Shown here piece by piece: positions 54,562-62,101 of a DNA stretch of 62,101 nt (position 1 is its first letter; each line of letters begins with the position of its first letter). The notes under the pieces were generated by a model that saw nothing but the letters and a program-made list of their open reading frames with translations, ran no database searches and was not told the DNA's origin. Where the stretch lies: contig NZ_FOAP01000036.1 in the NCBI RefSeq assembly GCF_900109545.1, positions 1 through 62,101 of the forward strand, read 5' to 3'. The position numbers were made by a program, and so were the translations under genes. The stretch is from Stigmatella aurantiaca. GTDB lineage: Bacteria > Myxococcota > Myxococcia > Myxococcales > Myxococcaceae.

Positions 54562-55287
54562 ATGCACGACGACCACCGCGGCCACGGCCATGACGATCAC
54601 GACCACACCCACGAGGAGATGGACCACCCCGGCCACTTCCACGAGCGCGAGCCGAGCCAGCTCCGCGACTTCGCCTCGCGTTCCTTCACCATCGGGATTG
54701 GAGGACCGGTGGGCAGCGGGAAGACGGCGCTGGTGCTGGCGCTGTGCCGCGCGCTGCGGGATGGCTACCGGCTCGGCGTGGTGACCAACGACATCTTCAC
54801 CAAGGAAGATGCCGAGTTCCTGGTCCGCAACAAGGCGCTGTCTCCCGAGCGCATCAAGGCGGTGGAGACGGGGGGCTGCCCCCACGCGGCCATCCGTGAG
54901 GACATCAGCCACAACCTGCTCGCGCTCGAAGAGCTGATGGAAGAGCTCAAGCCGCAGTTGCTCATCGTGGAGAGCGGCGGCGACAACCTGGCGGCGCAGT
55001 ACAGCCGCGAGCTGGCGGATTACACGATCTACGTCATCGACGTGGCGGGCGGAGACAAGGTGCCCCGCAAGGGTGGACCGGGCATCACCCAATCGGACCT
55101 GCTGATCATCAACAAGACGGACCTGGCGCCGCACGTGGGCGCGGACCTGTCGGTGATGGACCGCGACGCGCGGAAGATGCGCGGTGACGGGCCCTTCGTC
55201 TTCACCCAGGTGACCAAAGGCGTGGGGCTGCAAGAGGTCATCGACCACATCCTCGGAGCGTGGCGCAAGGCGACGGGCTCCGCCTGA
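54562..55287 (+). CDS. ureG: urease accessory GTPase UreG with His-rich N terminus
   Basis: A 241-residue GTPase: P-loop [13 protein letters not shown] (about residues 47-59), [14 protein letters not shown], the nickel-binding CPH in [12 protein letters not shown], and [10 protein letters not shown]. The first 27 residues contain ten His and many Asp, a metal-binding tail most UreG proteins lack. No ureE lies in the operon, so the tail may store or deliver nickel in its place. A palindromic hairpin follows. Confidence 0.92.
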   Translation: MHDDHRGHGHDDHDHTHEEMDHPGHFHEREPSQLRDFASRSFTIGIGGPVGSGKTALVLALCRALRDGYRLGVVTNDIFTKEDAEFLVRNKALSPERIKAVETGGCPHAAIREDISHNLLALEELMEELKPQLLIVESGGDNLAAQYSRELADYTIYVIDVAGGDKVPRKGGPGITQSDLLIINKTDLAPHVGADLSVMDRDARKMRGDGPFVFTQVTKGVGLQEVIDHILGAWRKATGSA

Positions 55288-55308
55288 GCGGTCCTCTCCT
55301 TTCCCGGC

Positions 55309-55330
55309 GGCCTCAGAGATCTGTGAGGCC
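55309..55330 (+). terminator. hairpin after ureG
   Basis: GGCCTCAgAGATCTgTGAGGCC is a near-perfect palindrome 22 bases after the ureG stop, ending the urease operon. There is no strong T-run. Confidence 0.5.
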
Positions 55331-55448
55331 CGAGGGCACAGCTCCGGATTTCCGAGAGGGCCCCCGGTGCGCTCTTCCCGGAAGACGGTGGGATGAGGAT
55401 GGCCCGGCGGTTGCACTGGCGCCGGAGCTCACGCTCAGGAGGACGCAG

Positions 55449-55877
55449 ATGCGACTGACACTTCCGTTGATGGCCCTCACCACGCTCATGGTTGCCTGTG
55501 GAGAGATCGAGGTCTCCCTCACCACGGACGCCACGGCGTATCAGCCTGGTGACACCGTCCAGCTCTTGCTTCAGAACCAGGGCACTCCCAAGGTGGGCTA
55601 CAACTTCTGCATCGTCCGAATCGAGCGCCGGGAAGAGGACGCCGGGTGGACCCACACGCCGCACCTCGGCGAGGACGAGGCCTGCCCCGCCATGAGTCAA
55701 ACGCTGAAGGGCGGCGCACAGGCCCAGGGCACGCTGCGGCTCCCCGTGGAGCTACGGGCCGGTGAGTACCGCATCGTGCACGAGGTGGACACCTTCCGGA
55801 CCGATTCCCAGGGGCGGACCGTCCAGGAGCCGGTGACCAGCAATCTCTTCCTCGTCGGCGAGGAAGGGACGCCGTAA
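55449..55877 (+). CDS. small lipoprotein with beta-sandwich
   Basis: A 142-residue lipoprotein (lipobox VACG, Cys at about 17). The mature part looks like one Ig-like/intracellular-proteinase-inhibitor-type beta-sandwich (SLTTDATAYQPGDTVQLLL, LRAGEYRIVHEV). Function unknown. The start has AGGAGGACG upstream. It is convergent with the large kinase gene, only a few bases away. Confidence 0.7.
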   Translation: MRLTLPLMALTTLMVACGEIEVSLTTDATAYQPGDTVQLLLQNQGTPKVGYNFCIVRIERREEDAGWTHTPHLGEDEACPAMSQTLKGGAQAQGTLRLPVELRAGEYRIVHEVDTFRTDSQGRTVQEPVTSNLFLVGEEGTP

Positions 55878-55881
55878 GGCC

Positions 55882-58800
55882 TCATCCCAATGTCCCGTTC
55901 AGCGGGAGCGCCACCGTGAAGGTGGCCCCTCCGCCCTCCGTGGGCATGAGGCGGATGCTGCCGGCGTGTGCTTCCGCGATGTAGCGGGCAAGCCACAAGC
56001 CCAGCCCGAACCCGCCATAATGATTCTCGGAGACGGCGCGCTCGAAGCGCCCGAAGATGCGCTCCTCATCCTCCGGCCTGATGCCTGCGCCGTGATCCAC
56101 CACCGTGAGGAAGGCATGGTCCGAGTCCCTCCGCACGGCCACCTCAACGGGACTTCCCGCCCCGAACTTGAGTGCGTTGTCGATGAGGCCTTCGAGGAGC
56201 TGGTTCAGCCTCGCCCGGTCGCAGTGTCCGATGACGGGTGAGGGAGCATTCACCGTGAGGACGCAACCGGCGTGAGCGGCCTTGTTCCGCGCCTGTTCCA
56301 CGACGGCACTCGCGACCGCCGACAAGTCTACTTCCTGCGGTGTGATCTTCAGGCGGCCGGTAAAGACCTCGGACACGTCCAGCAGCCGCTCGACCAGGCG
56401 CGTCAAGCGGTGCACCTGTTTCTGCGTCGTTTGCGCCTTTACCCCGATCGCCTCGGCCTGGTCTTCGCTGCCCAGGCTTCGAACCAAGGACTGGAAGTTG
56501 AGCGACAGGGCGGCCACGGGCGTGCGCAGCTCATGGCTGACGAGACCGAGAAACTCGTCCCGCACCTGCACGGACTCGCGCAGGACCTTCTTCTCAAGCT
56601 CGTTGCGGACCACCTCCCGGCGCACGCGGGCCATGTCGAGCTGGGTGCGCACCCGGACCATGAGCTCGCGCGCAGAGAAGGGCTTCACCAGGTAGTCATC
56701 CGCCCCGCTCTGGAGGCCCTCCACCGTGGACTCATCGCCCGCCCGCGCGGAGAGCAGGATGATGGGGATGGCGCGCGTGTCCTCGCCTGCGCGGAGGGCG
56801 CGCACCAGCCCAAAGCCGTCCAACCCTGGCATCATCACATCGGAGAGGATCAGGTCCGGCGGCTGGGCACGCACCCGCTCGAGCGCGTCGTTCCCATTGG
56901 TGGCTGTCTCGACGTGGCGGAAGACGCGTCCGAGCAACCCAGCAACGTAGGTGCGCAGGTCGGCGTTGTCATCGACGAGGAGGATGCGGGCGCGCGCAAG
57001 CTCCTCCGGCACCTCCAGCCCCGGTTCATCGGAAGCTCCAGCGCTGGGCATGCCCGCGCCCGTGGCATCCGAGGACCAGCGCTGAGCCTCCTCGACGAAG
57101 GGCGCGATCCCCGCGGAGAAAGAGTCCAGCCGGGGCGTGCGCTCGATTCGCTCTGGGGGCAGGTGGGCCGACCCGCGCGGCAGCCGCAGGGTGAAGGCCG
57201 TTCCCTCACCGAGCTTGCTCTCCACCGAGATGCTGCCGCCGTGAAGCTTCACCAAGTCCTGCACCAGGGCGAGGCCGATCCCCGTGCCCTCGTGGCTTCG
57301 TCCCTGGGTCACCCGGACCCGGTAGAATCGCTCGAAGACTCGCGGAAGCTCTTCTTCGGGAATCCCCACCCCCGTGTCCTCCACGGTGAGGACCACATGG
57401 CTCTCCTGCCAGCGGAGGCCCAGACGGATCTCACCTTCATAGGTGTACTTCACCGCATTCGAGAGCAGGTTCAAGACAACCTTCTCCCACATCTCCGGAT
57501 CGACGTAGAGGGGCTCGGGCAGGGGTGGGCACTCCACCACCAGCCTCAAGCCCGCGCTCTCCACCGCGGATTGAAAGGCGCTCGCGAGGTTGCGCGTCAC
57601 GGCGGAAAGGTCCACGGGCACGTAGTGGGCCTCGGCCCGGCCCGCTTCTATCCGCGAGAAGTCGAGCAGCGTGTTGACCATCTTGTAGAGCCGCAGGGCA
57701 CTGCGGCGGACCAGGCTGAGCTTCTCTCCTTCCAACGATTTTTCCGGCTTGGACAGCGCGTCCTCGATGGGGCCGAGGATGAGCGTGAGCGGAGTCCTGA
57801 ATTCGTGGCTCACATTGCTGAAGAATGCCGTCTTCGCCTGGTCCAGCAGGGCCAACGCCTCTGCCCGCTGCTTCTCCTGTTCATAGGCGCGGGCACTGGA
57901 GAGGCTGGCGGCAAGCTGCCGCGCCAGCAACTGCAGGAAGCCGCGGTACTCGTCGTCCAGCGCGACCAGTGGACTCAGGCCCGCCACAAGCACTCCCGTG
58001 GCCGCGGTATCCGCGCCCATGGGCACGGGAAGAACGAGGGCGCGTGTCGCGGGCTCGGGCCAAGGGCCGCCGGGAAGGTGGCCCAGCTTCAAGTGGAGGT
58101 TTTCGACCAGCACCTCCTGCTTCTGGCTGGCAACAGCGGCCAGGGGCCACGGGTGGGCGTCGCCGAGGCTCAGCCCGAGAGGGGCCGCGGGAGCGCCCCG
58201 TGCCAGGCCGGCGCAGCTCACCAGGCGCGCCTTCCCGGCCTCGACGGCGTAGAGGAGCGAGAAAGGCAGATCGTTGCCGGCCTGCGCAAGGACCTCGTCC
58301 AGGGAGCGGAAGACCCCTTCGACCTTCTTATCGAGCGCCGCGCGGATGGACAGCTCCCGGAGGATTCCCAGCCGACGATCCCCCACCACCTGGCGCGTCG
58401 TCTCGCTCGCGATGGCGAAGAGGCCCGCGATCTCCCCCCTCTCCCCGATGGTCGGGTTGTAGGACCAGGTGAAGTACGCCTCCTCTCTCAACCCGCCAGG
58501 CCGCCGCGCGAAATTGACGTTCCCGTTCTCGATGAACAGGGGATCTCCCGTCTCGTGAACGCGCTTCATCAAGGGGCCGAGGAGCGCCCATTCCTCGGCA
58601 AGCGCCTCATGCCCGCGCGCCCCCAGGGTCTGGGGATGCTTCGCCCCCAGGATGGGACGGAACGGATCGTTGTAGAGCATGCGGAGCTCGGGGCCCCAGA
58701 ACAGAATGATGGGATAAGGGGAGCGAAGCATCGTGCTGACGGAGGTCCGCAGCGATTGAGGCCAGGCTTCGAGCGGACCCAGCGAGTTCTTGGACCAGTC

Positions 58801-60753
58801 GAAGGAGCGCATCAGCGCGCCCATCTCGCCCCCGCCTTGAATGAAACTCTCCCCAGCGCCCGGCGGCGGGAAGATGCGGCGATGTGCTGGCAAGACCGCG
58901 CCCGCCTCCTGGGGGCCGGAAGGAAGCGAGAAAGAGAGGGTGCTGCCCTCACCCGAGGTCCTCTCGAGCCGGATCTGCCCTCCGTGGCTCTCCACGATGC
59001 CCTTGGCAATGGAGAGGCCCAGGCCATGGCCCTCGCGCTTGTGCTGCGCCTCGTGCCAGTACCGATCGAAGATGTGCGGTTGCGCGGCAGGAGGGATTCC
59101 CGGGCCGGTATCCGCGACGCTGAAGCGGATATGCCCGGTCCCCTCCTCGGTCTTGGCCTGGAGGAGGATGCTGCCCTCCGGGGGCGTGAATTTGATCGCG
59201 TTGGTGAGCAGATTTCCGAGCGCTTGAAGGATCCGTTCCTTGTCACACGTCAGGATGAGTCCCGGCTCCACTTCGAAGGCGAGTTGCACGCCTTTCTCGG
59301 CCGCTTGAGGCTCGAACACTTCCCGGGCATCGTGGACGAGTTCCTCGACCCTCTGCGGGTGGGGCTGAATGGAGAGCGTCCCCGCATCAATGCTCGCCAG
59401 ATCCAGCAGGTCATCGATCAGCCGGTTCATCTGGTCAGCTGAACGTCGAATGGCGTCCGCCTTCTTGCGCACGCGGGCCAGTGGCTCACCGTCCAGGGGA
59501 ATTCGCTGGAGGAGCTCGGCGGAGGTGCGAATGGCGGTGAGCGGCGAGCGCAGGTCATGGCTGACGACGGCGAGCATGTCCTCACGAAGACGCGTGGCGC
59601 GGCGGGACTCCTCGAGAAAACGCAGGGTGTCCACGGTCTTGGCGCGGTCAAGCTCCGCCCGTGCCTCGACCCGCTTCTTTTCCTCCTCGTCGGCGCTCGC
59701 GTTGCTGATGGCCGTGGCGATGTGATCCGCCACCCACTCCAGAAATTTACGGTAGTCGTCGTCAGGGGCGCGCCTCGCGCTCAAGCCCGCCACGAGAAAG
59801 CCATGGAGGCGCGCGGAGCCCAAACGGGAAACGGGTAATACCCAGGCCGACCGAGGCGCCTCCGGCCAGGGGCCCTTGGGAGGCTCCTCGAAGCGGGCAC
59901 GCACATCCGGGACGAATTGGGGGGTCAGGGCCGCGGCCGCATCCGCGAAGGGCCACAGGAGGTTTGCCTGAGGTGCGCCCAGGAGCGAAACAGCAGCGGC
60001 TGAATCCGTCCCCCACCCGGCCGCCGCCACCAGCTCGGGCCTCTGGTCAGCGTCAGTCATCCGGTACAGCAAGGCGAAAGGAACGTCCAGCGCATTGCCC
60101 TGCAGCACCCGGGCGGCTTCTTGCCACGCATCGTGTTCCCGCCTCGCCGGCCCCGCACGCGCCGCAAGGTCCCTCAGGGTCCTCAGCCGCCGTTCGCCGA
60201 GCACCCGGCCGGTCGTTTCGGTGACGGTGACATGAACACCTCCGACGCCCCCACTCTCGTCTCGTATCGGGCTGTACGAGAAGGTGAAGTAGCACTCCTC
60301 GAGATAGCCGTTCCGGTCCAGCGGGAGCATCCAGTCCTCGGAGCCGACCGCCTTCCCTTGTCTCACGCCCTCGAACATCGGGCCGATGATGTGCCAGCTC
60401 TCCGCGAACGTGGACGAGGCGCTGCGGCCCATGGCGCCGGGATGCTTGGTCGAGCCAAGAATCGGCCGGTACCCATCGTTGTAGAACTGAACGAACTGGG
60501 GCCCCCACGCGATGTACATCGGAAAGCGCGATTCGAGCAGGATGCTGAGCGCCGTGCGCAGGGACTGGGGCCACGTTTCCTGAGACCCCACGGGAGTCTG
60601 CGCCCAGTCGATGGAGCGCATGAGGGCGCCCATCTCGCCCCCGCCGACGGGCATCGCCGCCGCTTCGCGCTGGGGCTCGCCCGTTGGCTGGGAGGAGGAA
60701 GAGGCGCTGTCCGCCGCGTCGGGAGGTGTGGTCGAGGTACGCATCCAACCCAT
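55882..60753 (-). CDS. giant hybrid histidine kinase with three kinase cores
   Basis: A sensor kinase of about 1,623 residues without membrane segments. Order: PAS-like module (about 40-185, MGALMRSIDWAQ), GAF-like module (about 195-370), kinase core 1 (phospho-His about 400 in VSHDLRSP, then ATPase to about 625), a second copy of the PAS-like module (about 650-790, MGALMRSFDWSK), GAF-like module (about 800-965), kinase core 2 (His about 984 in VSHEFRTP, ATPase to about 1215), a receiver domain (Asp about 1306 in LILSDVMMPG) and kinase core 3 (His about 1408 in VSHELRTP, with its ATPase to the end). Such an arrangement suggests internal phospho-relay between two sensory inputs. ATG 60753 was chosen; GTG 60762 is possible. 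It is an orphan gene. Confidence 0.88.
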   Translation of the reverse strand: MGWMRTSTTPPDAADSASSSSQPTGEPQREAAAMPVGGGEMGALMRSIDWAQTPVGSQETWPQSLRTALSILLESRFPMYIAWGPQFVQFYNDGYRPILGSTKHPGAMGRSASSTFAESWHIIGPMFEGVRQGKAVGSEDWMLPLDRNGYLEECYFTFSYSPIRDESGGVGGVHVTVTETTGRVLGERRLRTLRDLAARAGPARREHDAWQEAARVLQGNALDVPFALLYRMTDADQRPELVAAAGWGTDSAAAVSLLGAPQANLLWPFADAAAALTPQFVPDVRARFEEPPKGPWPEAPRSAWVLPVSRLGSARLHGFLVAGLSARRAPDDDYRKFLEWVADHIATAISNASADEEEKKRVEARAELDRAKTVDTLRFLEESRRATRLREDMLAVVSHDLRSPLTAIRTSAELLQRIPLDGEPLARVRKKADAIRRSADQMNRLIDDLLDLASIDAGTLSIQPHPQRVEELVHDAREVFEPQAAEKGVQLAFEVEPGLILTCDKERILQALGNLLTNAIKFTPPEGSILLQAKTEEGTGHIRFSVADTGPGIPPAAQPHIFDRYWHEAQHKREGHGLGLSIAKGIVESHGGQIRLERTSGEGSTLSFSLPSGPQEAGAVLPAHRRIFPPPGAGESFIQGGGEMGALMRSFDWSKNSLGPLEAWPQSLRTSVSTMLRSPYPIILFWGPELRMLYNDPFRPILGAKHPQTLGARGHEALAEEWALLGPLMKRVHETGDPLFIENGNVNFARRPGGLREEAYFTWSYNPTIGERGEIAGLFAIASETTRQVVGDRRLGILRELSIRAALDKKVEGVFRSLDEVLAQAGNDLPFSLLYAVEAGKARLVSCAGLARGAPAAPLGLSLGDAHPWPLAAVASQKQEVLVENLHLKLGHLPGGPWPEPATRALVLPVPMGADTAATGVLVAGLSPLVALDDEYRGFLQLLARQLAASLSSARAYEQEKQRAEALALLDQAKTAFFSNVSHEFRTPLTLILGPIEDALSKPEKSLEGEKLSLVRRSALRLYKMVNTLLDFSRIEAGRAEAHYVPVDLSAVTRNLASAFQSAVESAGLRLVVECPPLPEPLYVDPEMWEKVVLNLLSNAVKYTYEGEIRLGLRWQESHVVLTVEDTGVGIPEEELPRVFERFYRVRVTQGRSHEGTGIGLALVQDLVKLHGGSISVESKLGEGTAFTLRLPRGSAHLPPERIERTPRLDSFSAGIAPFVEEAQRWSSDATGAGMPSAGASDEPGLEVPEELARARILLVDDNADLRTYVAGLLGRVFRHVETATNGNDALERVRAQPPDLILSDVMMPGLDGFGLVRALRAGEDTRAIPIILLSARAGDESTVEGLQSGADDYLVKPFSARELMVRVRTQLDMARVRREVVRNELEKKVLRESVQVRDEFLGLVSHELRTPVAALSLNFQSLVRSLGSEDQAEAIGVKAQTTQKQVHRLTRLVERLLDVSEVFTGRLKITPQEVDLSAVASAVVEQARNKAAHAGCVLTVNAPSPVIGHCDRARLNQLLEGLIDNALKFGAGSPVEVAVRRDSDHAFLTVVDHGAGIRPEDEERIFGRFERAVSENHYGGFGLGLWLARYIAEAHAGSIRLMPTEGGGATFTVALPLNGTLG

Positions 60754-60924
60754 CGATACCACACACCTTTTGTGAGGGTGGACAGAGCAGTTTCAGTCCA
60801 GAGCCCTCTTGCCTGAGTGCTTCCCGCGGAGGTGCTGTCCCGTGTAGGGAGGGCGGGCAGGTGCGATTCGCTCGGAGACGCCTAAGATGCCTATCGTCAT
60901 GCGTCGCAGGCGTGGGAGGCACGG

Positions 60925-61434
60925 ATGAATGGTGGTCCAAGCGCGAGCACAGCGCCGCTGGCACCCGGGGGACAGCGGCTGGGGGGGCTGGGACGGTTCA
61001 TCGTCTATGGGTTGATGGGGTTGTGCATCGAGTGCTGCTTCACCTCGGTGGTGGATCTGGCCACGGGCGTGGGAGACCTGCGGCTCAAGGGGTACTCGTA
61101 CCTGTGGATGCACCCCATCTGGGGCGCGACCCTGCTGCTGGCCGAGGTCCTCATGGGGTGGCTGCGGCGCATGCGGCTGAGCCGGCTCACGCGCGCCTTC
61201 ATCGCCATGGCCGCGAGTTTCGCGATCGAGTACGGCACCGGTGCCCTGCTGGTGGCGGCCGTTGGCCGGAGCCCGTGGGACTACACGGGCTCGCCGTGGA
61301 GCGTTCACGGGCTGATCCGCCTGGACTACGCCCCTCTCTGGTTCCTGTGTGGCTTGGCCTGCGAGCCCCTCACCCGTTTCGTCCGGCAGGTCCGAGTTTT
61401 TGCATGGGAGTCCGAGGCCGCACCCGGACTCTGA
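60925..61434 (+). CDS. CmpB-like (type IV ABC transporter-related) membrane protein
   Basis: A 169-residue membrane protein with four hydrophobic segments (GRFIVYGLMGLCIECCFTS, PIWGATLLLAEVLMG, FIAMAASFAIEYGTGALL and APLWFLCGLACEPL). The IEYGTG and WDYTGSPW segments resemble the putative ABC-transporter type IV (CmpB) family, whose role is poorly known. No ATPase gene is next to it. It is divergent from the giant kinase gene, with about 170 bases between in which I see nothing. Confidence 0.7.
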   Translation: MNGGPSASTAPLAPGGQRLGGLGRFIVYGLMGLCIECCFTSVVDLATGVGDLRLKGYSYLWMHPIWGATLLLAEVLMGWLRRMRLSRLTRAFIAMAASFAIEYGTGALLVAAVGRSPWDYTGSPWSVHGLIRLDYAPLWFLCGLACEPLTRFVRQVRVFAWESEAAPGL

Positions 61435-61516
61435 GGCGTGGGTGGGGCAAGCCCAAGCAGCCCAACTCATTCCAGGCGCCTACGGGGTACGGCGACCTGT
61501 TACAAAGGAAGTAGCC

Positions 61517-62101
61517 TTGCGTTTCCGCACGTGCATCACGCTGCTGCTCCTCTTCTCGGCCTGCGCAACGACGGAACCGAGTCCCAGAAAGCCGCAGGCC
61601 CGCGACCCACGGCTCTCCCACCTCCAGCGAGCGGTCGCGCTGCCCTGGACGGACGGGGGGCGGTGCGTTGTCCAGGAGGCGTCCCATCCCTGGCCCTTGC
61701 TGGTGGAGCGGTGCTTCCATGCCCTTGACCACGAGAAGCTCCGGTTTCACGACCCCACGGGAAAATGCGCCGTCGCCTCCGCGGGGGCGGCCGCCGTGGG
61801 ACTCGGTGTCTGCATCCTCGCGGCACCTGAGATCGTCGTGGGTGCGGTGATTTTCACCGGCGTCGTGGTCGTGGCCGTCGCCATCAAGGAGGCGCTGGAA
61901 GAGGAAGCCAGGTCCTTGCCTCAGACACAGTCCGCCCCTCGGGCCCCCCTCGCGAAACGAAGGCCGAAGCCAGCACCCTCAGGACGGGACTGGCTGCCCC
62001 CTGTTCCACCTAACACTACTGAGTCAGGGTCCCAGAGGGTGAAAGGGGAGGCCGAACGGGTTGCGCCCAGAACGCTCGGAGTGGGAGTGGTGGCAGGTGG
62101 G
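61517..62101 (+). CDS. SitA-like polymorphic toxin lipoprotein, 5' part (runs off window)
   Basis: An open frame with no stop to the window end (195 codons). It starts at TTG 61517 with AAGGAAG about seven bases upstream. A lipobox (LLLLFSACATT) is followed by a conserved N domain (LQRAVALPWTDGGRCVV, LVERCFHALDHEKLRFHD, CAVASAGAAAVGLGVC) and a hydrophobic stretch at about residues 105-130 (IVVGAVIFTGVVVVAVAI), then a Pro/Lys-rich linker. This resembles the N-terminal part of Myxococcus SitA-type lipoprotein toxins that are passed between kin by outer-membrane exchange; the toxin domain and any immunity gene would lie to the right of the window. Confidence 0.6.
   Translation, partial: MRFRTCITLLLLFSACATTEPSPRKPQARDPRLSHLQRAVALPWTDGGRCVVQEASHPWPLLVERCFHALDHEKLRFHDPTGKCAVASAGAAAVGLGVCILAAPEIVVGAVIFTGVVVVAVAIKEALEEEARSLPQTQSAPRAPLAKRRPKPAPSGRDWLPPVPPNTTESGSQRVKGEAERVAPRTLGVGVVAGG

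Noticed and set aside
54562-54645. His codon-rich tract at the ureG start considered as a microsatellite
   Set aside because: It uses mixed codons and encodes a plausible metal-binding tail in frame with the ribosome site, so it is coding rather than a simple repeat.
56272-59442. 1,056-codon open frame on the plus strand opposite the giant kinase
   Set aside because: It is antisense to clear kinase, GAF and receiver motifs, is Arg/Gly/His-rich with no domain of its own, and is explained by the lack of stop codons in GC-rich DNA.

Overview
The window is high-GC DNA from a myxobacterium, most likely the Stigmatella/Cystobacter group of the Myxococcales. The grounds are many lipoproteins with Asp/Gly/Pro-rich linkers, many two-component proteins, GTG/TTG starts, a secreted caspase-like protein, a SitA-like polymorphic toxin lipoprotein and, most tellingly, a gene set matching the aurachin (farnesylated quinoline) pathway known from Stigmatella aurantiaca. 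No rRNA, tRNA, CRISPR array or insertion sequence was recognised. Assignments rest on reading motifs and gene order by eye; no database search was possible.

Left part (1-17.7 kb): a short tandem repeat and a hypothetical gene; an ECF sigma factor/anti-sigma pair divergent from a secreted caspase-like protein and two envelope proteins (0.76-5.45 kb); a receiver protein and RmuC; an XPB-type helicase translationally coupled to a Bax1-like (DUF790) nuclease (7.46-10.03 kb); an XRE regulator divergent from a receiver protein that lacks its phospho-acceptor; a type II thioesterase; a glutathione S-transferase; a PilT-type ATPase that seems to need a CTG start; and secreted carbohydrate-active lipoproteins followed by a dienelactone hydrolase-like protein.

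Centre (17.7-34 kb): an aurachin-type locus. On the minus strand auaA-B-C-D-E run as prenyltransferase, ACP, KS-alpha, catalytically dead KS-beta and an acyl-adenylating-superfamily member with degenerate motifs. Divergent from these is a TetR regulator, then a plus-strand run of two FtsX/LolC-type permeases, a LolA-like periplasmic protein, an outer-membrane barrel protein, an ABC ATPase, the Rieske oxygenase (AuaF-like), an intact aryl-CoA ligase (AuaEII-like), an alpha/beta hydrolase and a Gfo/Idh/MocA oxidoreductase. A palindrome, GAACGTTC, occurs just before the TetR gene and again just before the first permease gene, suggesting one TetR controls both itself and the transporter. The transporter genes between the two sets of biosynthetic genes are candidates for export of, or self-protection from, the quinoline product.

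Right part (34-62 kb): an ELWxxDGT-repeat protein; modABC molybdate uptake beside a rhodanese-MoeB fusion; glutathione peroxidase, CPBP protease, a Tat-exported oxidoreductase, a histidine kinase and a low-complexity lipoprotein; a quinone-oxidoreductase-like protein divergent from an AurF-type diiron N-oxygenase; a VOC protein; an ABC-2 transporter pair; an alditol-oxidase-like flavoprotein; a urease operon (ureD, fused ureAB, ureC, ureF, ureG with a His-rich tail, no ureE); a 1.6-thousand-residue sensor kinase with three kinase cores; a CmpB-like membrane protein; and the 5' part of a SitA-like toxin lipoprotein running off the edge.
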